Source: Solimonas_A sp052035235
GTDB taxonomy: Bacteria > Pseudomonadota > Gammaproteobacteria > Nevskiales > Nevskiaceae
Assembly (NCBI GenBank): GCA_052035235.1
Contig: JBPOHT010000049.1
Span: 46,137 to 110,136, forward strand
Reading direction: 5' to 3'
Length of the DNA stretch: 64,000 bases
The first letter of the stretch is position 1, and each line of letters starts with the position of its first letter. The position numbers and the translations under genes are program-made. The notes under the pieces were generated by a model that saw only the letters and a list, made by a program, of their open reading frames with translations, was not told the origin of the DNA and did not search any database. Positions 10,401-17,797 of the stretch are shown here, piece by piece.

Positions 10401-11030
10401 GAAGGGGTCCAGCAACGCCGCCCAGTCGCGCACGCCCGGCTGCGTGATGTAGCGGGCCGACAGCAGGTAGATCATCAGGGCGACCAGGGCCACCACGTAG
10501 GGCGCCAGCATCGAGCGGGTGATGGTAGCCACCGCGAACAGGCAGGCGCCCAGGATGAACAGCGACGGCAGGCACAGCACGAGGTAGGCGTGAAGATAGG
10601 CGTCCCAGCGGAACGCACCGACGGTTTCCGGATCGAGCCAGGGCATGGCCGCCGCCAGCAGCGCCGCCAGCGGCACGGCGAGGAACACCAGCGCGCTGGC
10701 GCAGAAAGCGCCGAGGAAACGGCCGAACAGGTAGTCGAACCTTGAAAGCCCGGTTACGCGGATGATCGACCCGAAACGGGTCTCGTCATCGCGCAGGATC
10801 ACGTTGGAGACGAACGAGGTCACGATGAACATGGCGAACACGCCCATGATCATCAGGTTGAAGGCGACCGTGTACGGCGAGTTGCGGAACACATATCCGC
10901 CCCAGCCGATCCGCAGGCTGTCCGAGACGACCATCCAGAAGGTCAGCCCGAAGAACGCCAGCGTGGTGATCCAGAAGATCGCCGAGGTGGCCTGGTACCG
11001 CAGCTCGAAGCGAGCGACGTGGCTTAGCAT
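7416..11030 (-). CDS. ABC-2 permease fused to M1-family aminopeptidase
   Basis: A 1204-residue fusion. Residues 1 to about 590 hold roughly a dozen hydrophobic helices in ABC-2 permease style, with the first helix near 17-35 and blocks near 320-590. The remainder is an M1-like gluzincin domain with HEIAH at 942-946 and the putative third zinc ligand Glu966 in SETLAQY. The spacing to that Glu is one residue longer than in LTA4H or PepN, and no clear GxMEN motif is seen (SEAAGFI lies in the corresponding area). The partner ATPase lies just upstream with a nine-base gap. Known as a family, this fusion has no firmly established substrate; here it sits inside a peptide-degradation operon. Confidence 0.9.
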   Translation of the reverse strand: MLSHVARFELRYQATSAIFWITTLAFFGLTFWMVVSDSLRIGWGGYVFRNSPYTVAFNLMIMGVFAMFIVTSFVSNVILRDDETRFGSIIRVTGLSRFDYLFGRFLGAFCASALVFLAVPLAALLAAAMPWLDPETVGAFRWDAYLHAYLVLCLPSLFILGACLFAVATITRSMLAPYVVALVALMIYLLSARYITQPGVRDWAALLDPFALSAFKLTTQYWSPTERNGQLVPLAGPMLLNRALWMGIALGMLAWTWRNFLRVGHEGKPAKASADPVTPDLGRRLPPATRAPASRRLGWSALATLTRFDVLSVLRSPSFLVLLGMAILNALIGLWYSGDDFGINTLPVTRIMINALVVEFPTIALVIAAYYAGELVWRDRERRIEQIIDATPSPDWVFVLPKIIAIALVLWLMVLASAFTALGVQALKGYFNFELTHYLNWYLLPWMITMAQYAVLVVLIQMLVPNKYGGLLVVVLVVAAQIAFPRLGWENHLYLYASTSPVPLSDMNGQGEFAQYAAWYRAWWTAAATLLAVLAYGLWRRGTSAPLKQRIRRLPSRLRGTAGWITAAAALAMLGTGGVVYYNTHVLNEWRTTLDSERWSAEYEKQLFPYKSMPLPRITDVKLDLDIQAEVPRVTTRGSYVVQNKTGAPLSEIPVFWVRQLEKGSWLGTDAVADLQMRSLEVQGARMVKEIPDLHFRIYRFDQPLQPGQTAEIRFETVREQRGFRNNNNENRVVENGTFLNNWEITPLLGVHNIYALADRTQRRKYGLPDELRPPQLDDEAPRLNHYFRPDSDWVNAELTISAAKDQTVVAPGTQMDSRIEGERRITRFRTTAPIQHFFTVLSARYERRQEQWNDVSLEVYHHPDHGYNVDRMMRAMKEAMDYYTKSFSPYQFNELRIVEFPAYRNFAQAYPGTVAYSEAAGFILGPPEPDWYDGVTYVTAHEIAHQWWAHQVIGADMQGQTVLSETLAQYSTLMVMERMYGKEEIRRFLKHSLDTYLRARAMATVGEVSLDRVEEQAHVRYMKGGMVMYLLKERLGEEAVNRALRSLIKDYAFKAAPYPNSRDLIRRLRAEAGAEHQQLITDLFEKITMYDVRVVDAHKSRLADGRWSVAIEMDARKRYADDRGREIDAPLDEAFDVGVFSAEPGKRDFTAKSVLSMQVHRLHSGRQTLTLTVDQEPTFVGVDPYNTYVDSNSDDNVLPLAAR

Positions 11031-11039
11031 GACGGCATC

Positions 11040-11918
11040 TCAGGCAGGGCGACGGCCGCTGATCAGGGTCGAGAAATAGGCGTCTTCGAGGCTGCCTTCC
11101 GCCTCGGTGAAGCCTTCGCCGGGATTCTCATCCGCCAGCACGTGGATGTAGGTGCGGCCACCGTAGAGGCGGGTCGCGATCACGTTGTAGGCATCGCGGT
11201 GCGACTCCAGCTCGTCCTTGCCGATGGTCTTGCGCCAGACGCGTCCCTGGATCTCCCGGATCAGTTCCTGTGGGGTGCCCTGCTTGACGATGCGTCCGCT
11301 CATCAGCATCGCGGTGTTCTGGCAGAGCTTGGCGATGTCCTCCACGATGTGCGTGGACAGGATGACGACGACGTTCTCGGCGATTTCCGCCAGCAGGTTC
11401 AGGAAGCGGTTGCTCTCCTCGGGATCCAGTCCGGCGGTCGGTTCGTCCACGATCACCAGGCGCGGGTCGCCCATCAGGGCCTGTGCGATACCCCAGCGCT
11501 GGCGCATACCGCCGGAGAAGCCGGCCACCGCCTTGTCACGGAATTTCCAGAGGTTGACCTTGTTCAGCAGCGCCTCCACCACCTCGCGGCGCTCGCCACG
11601 CCCGGCGTAGCCCTTCAGCACGGCGATGTGGTTCAGCAGCTCGTAGGCGGTGACGCGCGGATACACGCCGAAGTCCTGCGGCAGGTAACCCAGCGTCGCG
11701 CGCAGCGCTTCGGGGTTGGCCAGCACGTCGATCTCGCCGAACTGGATGGAACCGGAGCTGGGAACCTGCAGTGTCGCGATGGAGCGCATCAGCGAGGACT
11801 TGCCCGCGCCATTGGGGCCGAGCAGGCCGAACATGCCCAGCGGCACCTCCAGCGTGACGCCATCCAGCGCGCGGAAGCCGTTGGGATAGGTGTGGCAGAC
11901 GTTCTGAAGTTTGAGCAC
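11040..11918 (-). CDS. ABC transporter ATPase
   Basis: ATP-binding subunit, 292 aa, for the permease/peptidase fusion that follows. The Walker A motif GPNGAGKS is at 34-41, followed by a Q-loop (LPQDFG), the signature FSGGMRQR, Walker B LVIVDEPTAGLDP and switch histidine STHIVED. It resembles the CcmA/NatA-like subfamily that pairs with ABC-2 permeases. There are 74 bases between the acylase stop and this start. The C-terminal 70 residues after the ATPase core are less conserved. It is cytoplasmic, and probably energises export or membrane handling by the downstream fusion. Confidence 0.93.
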   Translation of the reverse strand: MLKLQNVCHTYPNGFRALDGVTLEVPLGMFGLLGPNGAGKSSLMRSIATLQVPSSGSIQFGEIDVLANPEALRATLGYLPQDFGVYPRVTAYELLNHIAVLKGYAGRGERREVVEALLNKVNLWKFRDKAVAGFSGGMRQRWGIAQALMGDPRLVIVDEPTAGLDPEESNRFLNLLAEIAENVVVILSTHIVEDIAKLCQNTAMLMSGRIVKQGTPQELIREIQGRVWRKTIGKDELESHRDAYNVIATRLYGGRTYIHVLADENPGEGFTEAEGSLEDAYFSTLISGRRPA

Positions 11919-11992
11919 AGCGGACCTCGTGTCGATTCCAGCGGCTTTCAGCAGCCGCGTTTCATTAGGTTTTGTCGATGCGCTGCAGCGGC

Positions 11993-14278
11993 CTATTGCC
12001 GCAGCGTCATCGGTTCGCCGATGGCGTCCGCGGCGATCTCCGCGGCGGAGAACGGATAGCGGTGCATCTTCTTCTTCGAGAATTCGCGCGTCTGGTCGGC
12101 GTAGTGGGGCGACGCCGGATCGGTGGACTGCGAGTAGCTGAGGATGGCCTTGGCCACCGGGCCCTGGTCGTCGAAGGTGACCGCCTGCATGTAGCTGGCA
12201 CCGTGCATCAGCACATAGCCCTTGGAAGCCGGCATACCCTTGGCGTAGTTGAGGACGCCGCCGGTCGATGAGCCGGAAATGGGAATCCGCTCATCGCCGC
12301 GCTGCGCGAACTGCACGTCGCCCAGCCTTGCATCCGGCTCGATACCGAGCTTCTTCATGCCTTCCGCGGCGGCAGCCAGCTCGGCAAGCACGGCATCGCC
12401 GGCCTTGCCCGCGACGATGAAGCCTCGCGGCGTGTTGAGCGGATCGTTGGCGTCATAGGCCACCTTCCAGACGTCCGGGCGGTTTTCGATCTTGGGCCAG
12501 AACAGCGAGAACAGCATCGCGCCGCGGCTGTCGAGCTCGGCCTTGCCGTCCCATTTCGCCAGGGCCGCACAAGCCTCGGCAGGCGCGCTCTTGCGCTTGC
12601 AGAGCTGCAGCAGCGACGGCCGCGCCAGGTCTGCCGCGAAGAACTTGTTGCCGAGCATCGTCTGCGCGGCGAGGTCGATGTCGAAGCGACCTTCCTTCAG
12701 CACACGGCTGATTTCCTCGACGCCGGAGCGCGTGCGCAGGCGGCCCAGGCCGGGCTCGCGGCCCATGATCGGGCTCAGCTGCAGGGGCTCGGCCGGATTG
12801 GAGTAGCGATAGCTGTCGTTGCTGTTCTGCACGTAGTCGCGGCGGACCAGGGCGGCCTGCAGCGAGGCCGGCAGCAGGCCAGGTTCCGCGGTGCCAGGCG
12901 ATTGCACCCAGTCGCAGGCCGCGCGGCTGCCATCGAGCACGTAGATATCCTGCAGATGGCCCGGCAGGCGATCGCGGACCGTGCCGCAGGCGGCAAAGCG
13001 ATCCGTCGGCACGTTCGGCACCGGGGTGATGTCGGCATAGAGCGCATCGCCGTTGCGATCGGCTGCCAGCGTGTTGAAGGCCGGCACGCCCAGCGTGCGG
13101 CCCAGCGCCTCGCGGATGTCCTGCACGTTGCGCGCGCGGGCCATGTCCAGGTAGGTATCGCCGCTGCGCAGGTTGTTGGTATTGGCGTCGGTCACCGCAT
13201 AAGCCGTCTGCCGCGTCCATTCCAGCTCCGTGCCCGGCACGGAAACCAGTGGGCCGTGACGGGTCGCGTACAGGGTCCGGGCGATCATCCGGCCGTCCTT
13301 GTCCTGCACCTGGATCTCGCGGCGGCTCATCGGCTCGCGCTGTCCATCGACGATGTAGGCGGTCGGGTCCTGCGGATCCAGCGTGAGCTTGAACAGCGTC
13401 ATGTGCGCCGCCATGTCCGACGTATGGGTCCAGGCGACGTCCCTGTTGAAGCCGATGCCCACGAAGGGCAGGGTCATGATCGCCGCGCCGGCAACGTCGA
13501 GCTTGCCGGGAATGGTGAAATGCACTTCATAGAAGCGCGCGGGGCCGATCCAGGGGAAATGCGGATTCGCCAGGACCAGGCCCTTGCCGTTGGTCGTCGC
13601 TTCACCGCCGAAGGCCCAGCCGTTGCTGCCGAGCGGCATGCCGTCGAAAGCCTCCATCGCGGCAAGGCGGGAGCCCGCCTCCCGGCGAGCCGTCGCAGCC
13701 GGAGGCGCCGCGGTCGCGATCTGCCGGGCGAGCAGCGCGGACGACGACAGGATCGAGAAGGTATTGAACGAGACCAGGACATCATCCGTGGTGATCTCGC
13801 GGACCCAGGGCTTGCCGGCACAGGCCGCCGGCAAGCTGTCGCGGTGATCGCGCAGGTAGCGGTTGTAGCCCGCGACCCAGCCGTCCACCAGCGCCCGGTA
13901 GTCCGGCGACGCCTTCTGGAAGGCCGCGCGCAGGGCGGCCTTGTCAGTCACCGCCAGCTGGAAGATGTCGTTGTCGAGGTTCTTCGCCGGGCGGATGCCG
14001 ATCAGGGCATCGCCGTCGGCGCCGAAGTACTTCGAACGCTCACCCGCGAAACTCATGTAGGTGTCCGCCAGCAGGCAGACATTGTCCTGGGCACGCGTAT
14101 AGGCGGCGCCGAAGCCAAGGCTGGCGAAGTCGGCGGCCTGGATATGGGGAATACCGAACTGGGTGCGCGTGATCGTGGCCTCGTACCGCGCTTCAGCCGG
14201 AGCCGGCTCCTGCGGGCCGGTGGCGGCGCAGGAGGCCAGCACCAGGGTGGCGACGATGAGCAGCGGGTGTGAGCGCAT
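11993..14278 (-). CDS. Penicillin-amidase-family (Ntn hydrolase) acylase, putative lipoprotein
   Basis: N-terminal-nucleophile acylase of the penicillin G acylase / AHL acylase / aculeacin acylase group, 761 aa. The start at 14278 is supported by AAGGAAG a few bases upstream and gives a lipobox (LASC, Cys17); an upstream in-frame ATG at 14344 would bury it. The expected autocleavage site is Gly217-Ser218 in LGSNGWAFGG, leaving a roughly 200-residue alpha chain and a 544-residue beta chain led by the catalytic Ser. It lies 69 bases after the TonB receptor. Family members remove fatty-acyl, aryl-acyl or AHL side chains. In this operon I favour deacylation of a blocked peptide, but AHL degradation is a real alternative. 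Confidence 0.88.
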   Translation of the reverse strand: MRSHPLLIVATLVLASCAATGPQEPAPAEARYEATITRTQFGIPHIQAADFASLGFGAAYTRAQDNVCLLADTYMSFAGERSKYFGADGDALIGIRPAKNLDNDIFQLAVTDKAALRAAFQKASPDYRALVDGWVAGYNRYLRDHRDSLPAACAGKPWVREITTDDVLVSFNTFSILSSSALLARQIATAAPPAATARREAGSRLAAMEAFDGMPLGSNGWAFGGEATTNGKGLVLANPHFPWIGPARFYEVHFTIPGKLDVAGAAIMTLPFVGIGFNRDVAWTHTSDMAAHMTLFKLTLDPQDPTAYIVDGQREPMSRREIQVQDKDGRMIARTLYATRHGPLVSVPGTELEWTRQTAYAVTDANTNNLRSGDTYLDMARARNVQDIREALGRTLGVPAFNTLAADRNGDALYADITPVPNVPTDRFAACGTVRDRLPGHLQDIYVLDGSRAACDWVQSPGTAEPGLLPASLQAALVRRDYVQNSNDSYRYSNPAEPLQLSPIMGREPGLGRLRTRSGVEEISRVLKEGRFDIDLAAQTMLGNKFFAADLARPSLLQLCKRKSAPAEACAALAKWDGKAELDSRGAMLFSLFWPKIENRPDVWKVAYDANDPLNTPRGFIVAGKAGDAVLAELAAAAEGMKKLGIEPDARLGDVQFAQRGDERIPISGSSTGGVLNYAKGMPASKGYVLMHGASYMQAVTFDDQGPVAKAILSYSQSTDPASPHYADQTREFSKKKMHRYPFSAAEIAADAIGEPMTLRQ

Positions 14279-14347
14279 GGCGATCTTCCTTGCGTAAGCC
14301 AATGCCGGGAGGCGTCCCGAAACTTCCTTGGTGGGCTTGAACATGAC

Positions 14348-16921
14348 TCAGAACTCCACGCCCAGGCGCAGGATGATGGTGCGCGGGCGGGTGTAGCCCA
14401 CCGCGGAGCCGTCGACCCCCGCTTCGGACGATTCCGGGGAATCCGTCGCCGACACGACCTTGCGCTGGTCGGTGAGGTTGTTCACCACCAGGCCCAAGGT
14501 CGGTGAGAACGACAGGCCGGTATGCGTTACCGAGAAGTTGAAGTTGAGCATATTGCGCTCTTCCAGCCTGCCGGCATGCTGGATGTTTCCAAAGGCTTCA
14601 GCGGAGTAGGTGTACTGCAGCGCCGTGTTGGTGGCCCAGGCGTCGGCGAAGAGGCGGGCGTAGTTGATCGCGGCCGCGGCCTGGAAGCGCGGCGCGTTCG
14701 GCATGACCGTACCCGAGGGCACTTCTTCACCGTTGCTGTCTTCGAACACCGCCGCGGTGCGGGAATCCAGGTAGCTGCCGCTGAAGTCGAGCGAAAGCCC
14801 TTCCACCGGCGGCAGGTACTGCAGCGAGAATTCGATGCCGCTGACCTTCACCTCGCCGACGTTGTCGATGTAAGCCTCCGCCGGGGGCGCGATCTGTGAG
14901 ACCTGCGCCTCGCTCCACTGTTGGTAGAAGGCCGTCAGGTCGGCACGCAGTGTCCGGTCCAGCCACTCGCTGCGCACGCCGGCCTCGTAGGACCAGAGTT
15001 CGCTGGAATCGTAGGTCTGGGGGGCCGAGGAGTTCGGAGCCGGTACCGCGATCGCATTGACGCCGCCGTACTGGAAGCCGCGCGACACGCCGCCGTAGAG
15101 CATGACTTCGTCGGTGACCTGCCAGGTCAGGGCCAGCTTGGGGCTGAAGCCGTTGCCTGCCACGTTCAGGTCCTGGGCAGGCGGCAAGCCGGTGTTGGTG
15201 ACGAAGGGCAGCAGGCCGGCCACCTCGGAGCGTCCGCTCACTTCGGTCTTGTACAGACGAGCACCGAGCGTCAGGTTGACCGGGCCGAGTTCCCGCGTCA
15301 CCTCGCCGAACAGGGCGATTTCCTCGGCATCCAGCGGGCTGAGCTTCTGGTTGCCCAGCGACAGGCCGTTTTCGCTGAGCGCGAGCCGCCGGATCTGCGC
15401 CGGCAGCAGGTTGAACACCTGGGCCAGCGCCGAATCCGCCGCGAGCGGGAAATAGATGTCGGAGTTGATGTCCGCCGTGGTGGTGCTGAAGAACGCGCCG
15501 CCCTGCCAGGTCCAGGGGCCGCCGTCCGGCGACACCAGGCGGAGTTCCTGCATCAGCCCGCGCGACTCGACGTCTCGCTTGGAGCGCCCGAAAGGAATGC
15601 CTGCCATGCCTGCCTGCTTGACCAAGCCGTACGACGAGTCGAAGTTGAACTTGTTTTCCTTGTTCTGGTACGCGGTCAGTGATACCAGCGTCGCCCAGTC
15701 GAAACGGTAGCGCACGTCCAGCGTGCTCAGGTCGAAATAGCGGCGCGTCGGCGAAGCGGTCGGCGCGTCTCGGCGCGTGTAGTCGTAGTTGAAGTCGGTG
15801 GTGAAGAAGGCCTCGTCGGCCTTGCGCTCCTGGGCCATGTACCAGGCATTCACGGTCAGGCGATCATTGGGCTCCCACAGCAGCATCGCGCGACCCGACC
15901 ACTTCTTCGCGTCGTCCGCGTCCTTCTCCTGCCGGGCCGGGTTGTCGATGTCGATCACGCCCGGGCGGTGTTCCGCCGTTCCGGACAGGCGCAGCGCCAC
16001 CTCGCTGCCCAGTGGCACGTTCAGCGCCCCGCTGTAGGTCGGGGCGGCGCCGCCGTCCTTGATCGACATCCATTCGACGGCGGCCTTGCCTTCCCAGGTG
16101 TCCAGCTTCGGCGCATTGGGAACGTAGCGGATGATGCCGGCCAGCGACGACGCACCGAACAGCGTGCCCTGCGGGCCCTTCAGGACCTCGACGGTCTGCA
16201 AATCCCAGGTATCCGGGTCCACCACCGTGAAGCTGCCGATGGCGTCGCCCAGCGGCACGTCTCCCAGAACGGTGCCCACCGTCTGGTTGGTGGTGTTGTC
16301 GGGCGCGATGCCACGGATCACGACCTTGCGCGAACTGGTGACCGCCACGTCCTGCATCTGCAGGCCGGGCACCTGGTCGACGAAGTCCTGCAACTCGCGC
16401 GCGCCCTGCGAGGCCAGCTTGTCACCACTGAGCACGTTGACGGTCATCGGGATGTCGCGCACCGACTGTTCGCGCTTGGTTGCGGTCACCACGATCTCTT
16501 CGATCTGTGCCCGGTATGCCGGCTGCGGCAGCGGCTGCGGGCTCTGCTGTTCACGGGTCAGCACCGGGATGGTCTCGAGTTCCTCGAAAGACTCCTCGCC
16601 CTGGGCCGGGGCTGGGACAGCCGCATCGGCCTGCGCCGGCGGGGTCGCATCCGGCGGGCTGGCCGTGTCGGCGGCTGTTGCCGGCGCGGCGGAAGCTTCT
16701 GCCGATGCCTCGCTACCGATGTCACCACCCAGGATTTCATCCAGGGCGGAGTCGATCTCGGCATCACCTGCCTGGCCCTGCGCGGCAGATGGCGACGTAT
16801 CCCCAGCGGTCTGCTCCTGGGCACCCGCCACCGACGCGAAGCCGGCCCACAAGGCCAGGCACAGCGTGCTCCGGCGAAACGGAAGCGCGCGGGAATCCCT
16901 CGAGAACTTCGCTCTGCTCAT
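14348..16921 (-). CDS. TonB-dependent outer-membrane receptor with Ala/Pro-rich N-terminal extension
   Basis: First gene of operon A, 857 aa. A signal peptide (LCLALWAGFASVAGA) is followed by about 100 residues of Ala/Pro/Asp/Glu-rich low complexity, then a TonB-box-like IEEIVVTATKR, a plug domain (VLSGDKL..., VEVLKGPQGTLFG) and a 22-strand-type barrel ending in Phe (RLGVEF). The plug resembles the IroN/FecA-like receptors common in Nevskiales and sphingomonads, many of which take up organic ligands rather than iron. The extension between signal peptide and TonB box is unusual. The start has no good ribosome site. A LysR-type palindrome lies about 155 bases upstream. Confidence 0.92.
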   Translation of the reverse strand: MSRAKFSRDSRALPFRRSTLCLALWAGFASVAGAQEQTAGDTSPSAAQGQAGDAEIDSALDEILGGDIGSEASAEASAAPATAADTASPPDATPPAQADAAVPAPAQGEESFEELETIPVLTREQQSPQPLPQPAYRAQIEEIVVTATKREQSVRDIPMTVNVLSGDKLASQGARELQDFVDQVPGLQMQDVAVTSSRKVVIRGIAPDNTTNQTVGTVLGDVPLGDAIGSFTVVDPDTWDLQTVEVLKGPQGTLFGASSLAGIIRYVPNAPKLDTWEGKAAVEWMSIKDGGAAPTYSGALNVPLGSEVALRLSGTAEHRPGVIDIDNPARQEKDADDAKKWSGRAMLLWEPNDRLTVNAWYMAQERKADEAFFTTDFNYDYTRRDAPTASPTRRYFDLSTLDVRYRFDWATLVSLTAYQNKENKFNFDSSYGLVKQAGMAGIPFGRSKRDVESRGLMQELRLVSPDGGPWTWQGGAFFSTTTADINSDIYFPLAADSALAQVFNLLPAQIRRLALSENGLSLGNQKLSPLDAEEIALFGEVTRELGPVNLTLGARLYKTEVSGRSEVAGLLPFVTNTGLPPAQDLNVAGNGFSPKLALTWQVTDEVMLYGGVSRGFQYGGVNAIAVPAPNSSAPQTYDSSELWSYEAGVRSEWLDRTLRADLTAFYQQWSEAQVSQIAPPAEAYIDNVGEVKVSGIEFSLQYLPPVEGLSLDFSGSYLDSRTAAVFEDSNGEEVPSGTVMPNAPRFQAAAAINYARLFADAWATNTALQYTYSAEAFGNIQHAGRLEERNMLNFNFSVTHTGLSFSPTLGLVVNNLTDQRKVVSATDSPESSEAGVDGSAVGYTRPRTIILRLGVEF

Positions 16922-17055
16922 GTCGAATGCATGTCCAAATGATCAACCCGTATCCGGGACTGCCCTTGCCCGGCAAAGCCCCTCACCCCAGGTGTTGCGC
17001 AAGGAAGCCGCAAGCCTGAAGAGGCAAGCTACACGATGTGATTACGTACGCGAAT

Positions 17056-17092
17056 CTAATACTTCTAATGCTTGCCATAAGATTTACTTATG
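17056..17092 (-). promoter_or_regulatory. LysR-type operator of operon A
   Basis: Core CATAAGATTTACTTATG (17076-17092) is a CATAAG-N5-CTTATG palindrome containing T-N11-A, the LysR-family box. An imperfect half-site (acttctaatg) follows. The whole 37-base block matches 22056-22092 at 32 positions. It lies 154 bases before the TonB receptor start, close to the 146-base spacing at operon B, so both promoters probably share architecture and regulator. Confidence 0.78.
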
Positions 17093-17216
17093 CCTTCGGG
17101 CACGCTGATTGCAGAGGGGCACCCGCAGGTTTTTTTGCACTCGAAGTGGGCGCGGGATGCGCCGGCGCGGTGCGCGGACATCGTGCTCCAGGCGCCCCGG
17201 CCGGGCTTGCGCACAG

Positions 17217-17249
17217 CCGGCCGCCCGGCGAATGCCGTCGGGCGGCCGG
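17217..17249 (-). terminator. GC-rich hairpin after operon B (possible terminator)
   Basis: Inverted repeat with arms CCGGCCGCCCG / CGGGCGGCCGG around an 11-base loop, 42 bases past the stop of the hbpS-like gene. There is no U-tract, so it may be a pause or a Rho-assisted end rather than a classic intrinsic terminator. Confidence 0.4.
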
Positions 17250-17290
17250 ATCAGCAGGCGCCAGGCCCTTGCGGCCCGGCAAGAAGCGGC

Positions 17291-17797
17291 TTACTTGGCC
17301 TTGACCGGAACCGGCTCGGCCGCACGACGGGCACACTCGGCATCCTGCTCGGCCGAGCCGCCGGAAACTCCAACGGCCCCGACGACGCGCCCCTTGTCGT
17401 CGGACAGCGGCACGCCGCCCGGCAGCGTCGTCATCTGCATGACCAGGAAGGCATCCCGGGTCGGTGCATCGGCCGCGGCCACTTCGCCCAGCACTGCCGT
17501 CGGCGCATTCAGGCGCAAGGCCGTCCGCGCCTTCAGCAGCGCGGCATCCGCGGTCGCGGGGGAGGCGCCGTCCTGGCGCTTGAAGGCCACCAGCGTGCCG
17601 GACGCGTCGATCACCCCGGCACTGAACGGAGTGAGCTTCTGGCTGGCGACGTAGTCCAGGCAGCGCGCGATCATGCGCTCGGCGTCGCGCAGCGCGCTAT
17701 CGCCACCCTTGTCCGTGGCCTGCGCGGGCATGGCCGCCATCGTCATGCCGGCGCACAGCGCCGCGGCGGCCTTCGTCCATCCAAGCTTGCTCATCAT
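17291..17797 (-). CDS. GlcG/HbpS-like heme-binding-family protein, exported
   Basis: Small protein of the GlcG/HbpS (DUF336) fold, 168 aa, with a signal peptide (AAALCAGMTMAAMPAQA). The family core is seen in LPGGVPLSDDKGRVVGAVGVSGGSAEQDAECA, the usual GGxPL...GAIGVSG...D motif. Its first ATG overlaps the stop of the quinohemoprotein dehydrogenase (ATGA); a second ATG follows at once. Members often sit beside PQQ or heme dehydrogenases, where they may bind heme or help electron transfer, but a defined role is not established. It is the last gene of operon B. Confidence 0.85.
   Translation of the reverse strand: MMSKLGWTKAAAALCAGMTMAAMPAQATDKGGDSALRDAERMIARCLDYVASQKLTPFSAGVIDASGTLVAFKRQDGASPATADAALLKARTALRLNAPTAVLGEVAAADAPTRDAFLVMQMTTLPGGVPLSDDKGRVVGAVGVSGGSAEQDAECARRAAEPVPVKAK

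Larger units (their letters stand above)
16922..17290 (-). other. Intergenic control region between operon B end and operon A start
   Basis: 369 bases without a convincing gene. From right to left on the minus strand it holds a strong GC hairpin at 17217-17249 just after the hbpS-like gene, then the LysR-type palindrome at 17076-17092 with an extra half-site, then an AT-richer stretch leading to the TonB receptor start. No clear sigma-70 hexamers could be assigned. Confidence 0.7.

Noticed and set aside
11993..14278. Acylase as part of a quorum-sensing island
   Set aside because: No luxI- or luxR-like gene lies near it; the neighbours are peptide-handling genes. AHL activity itself is not excluded.
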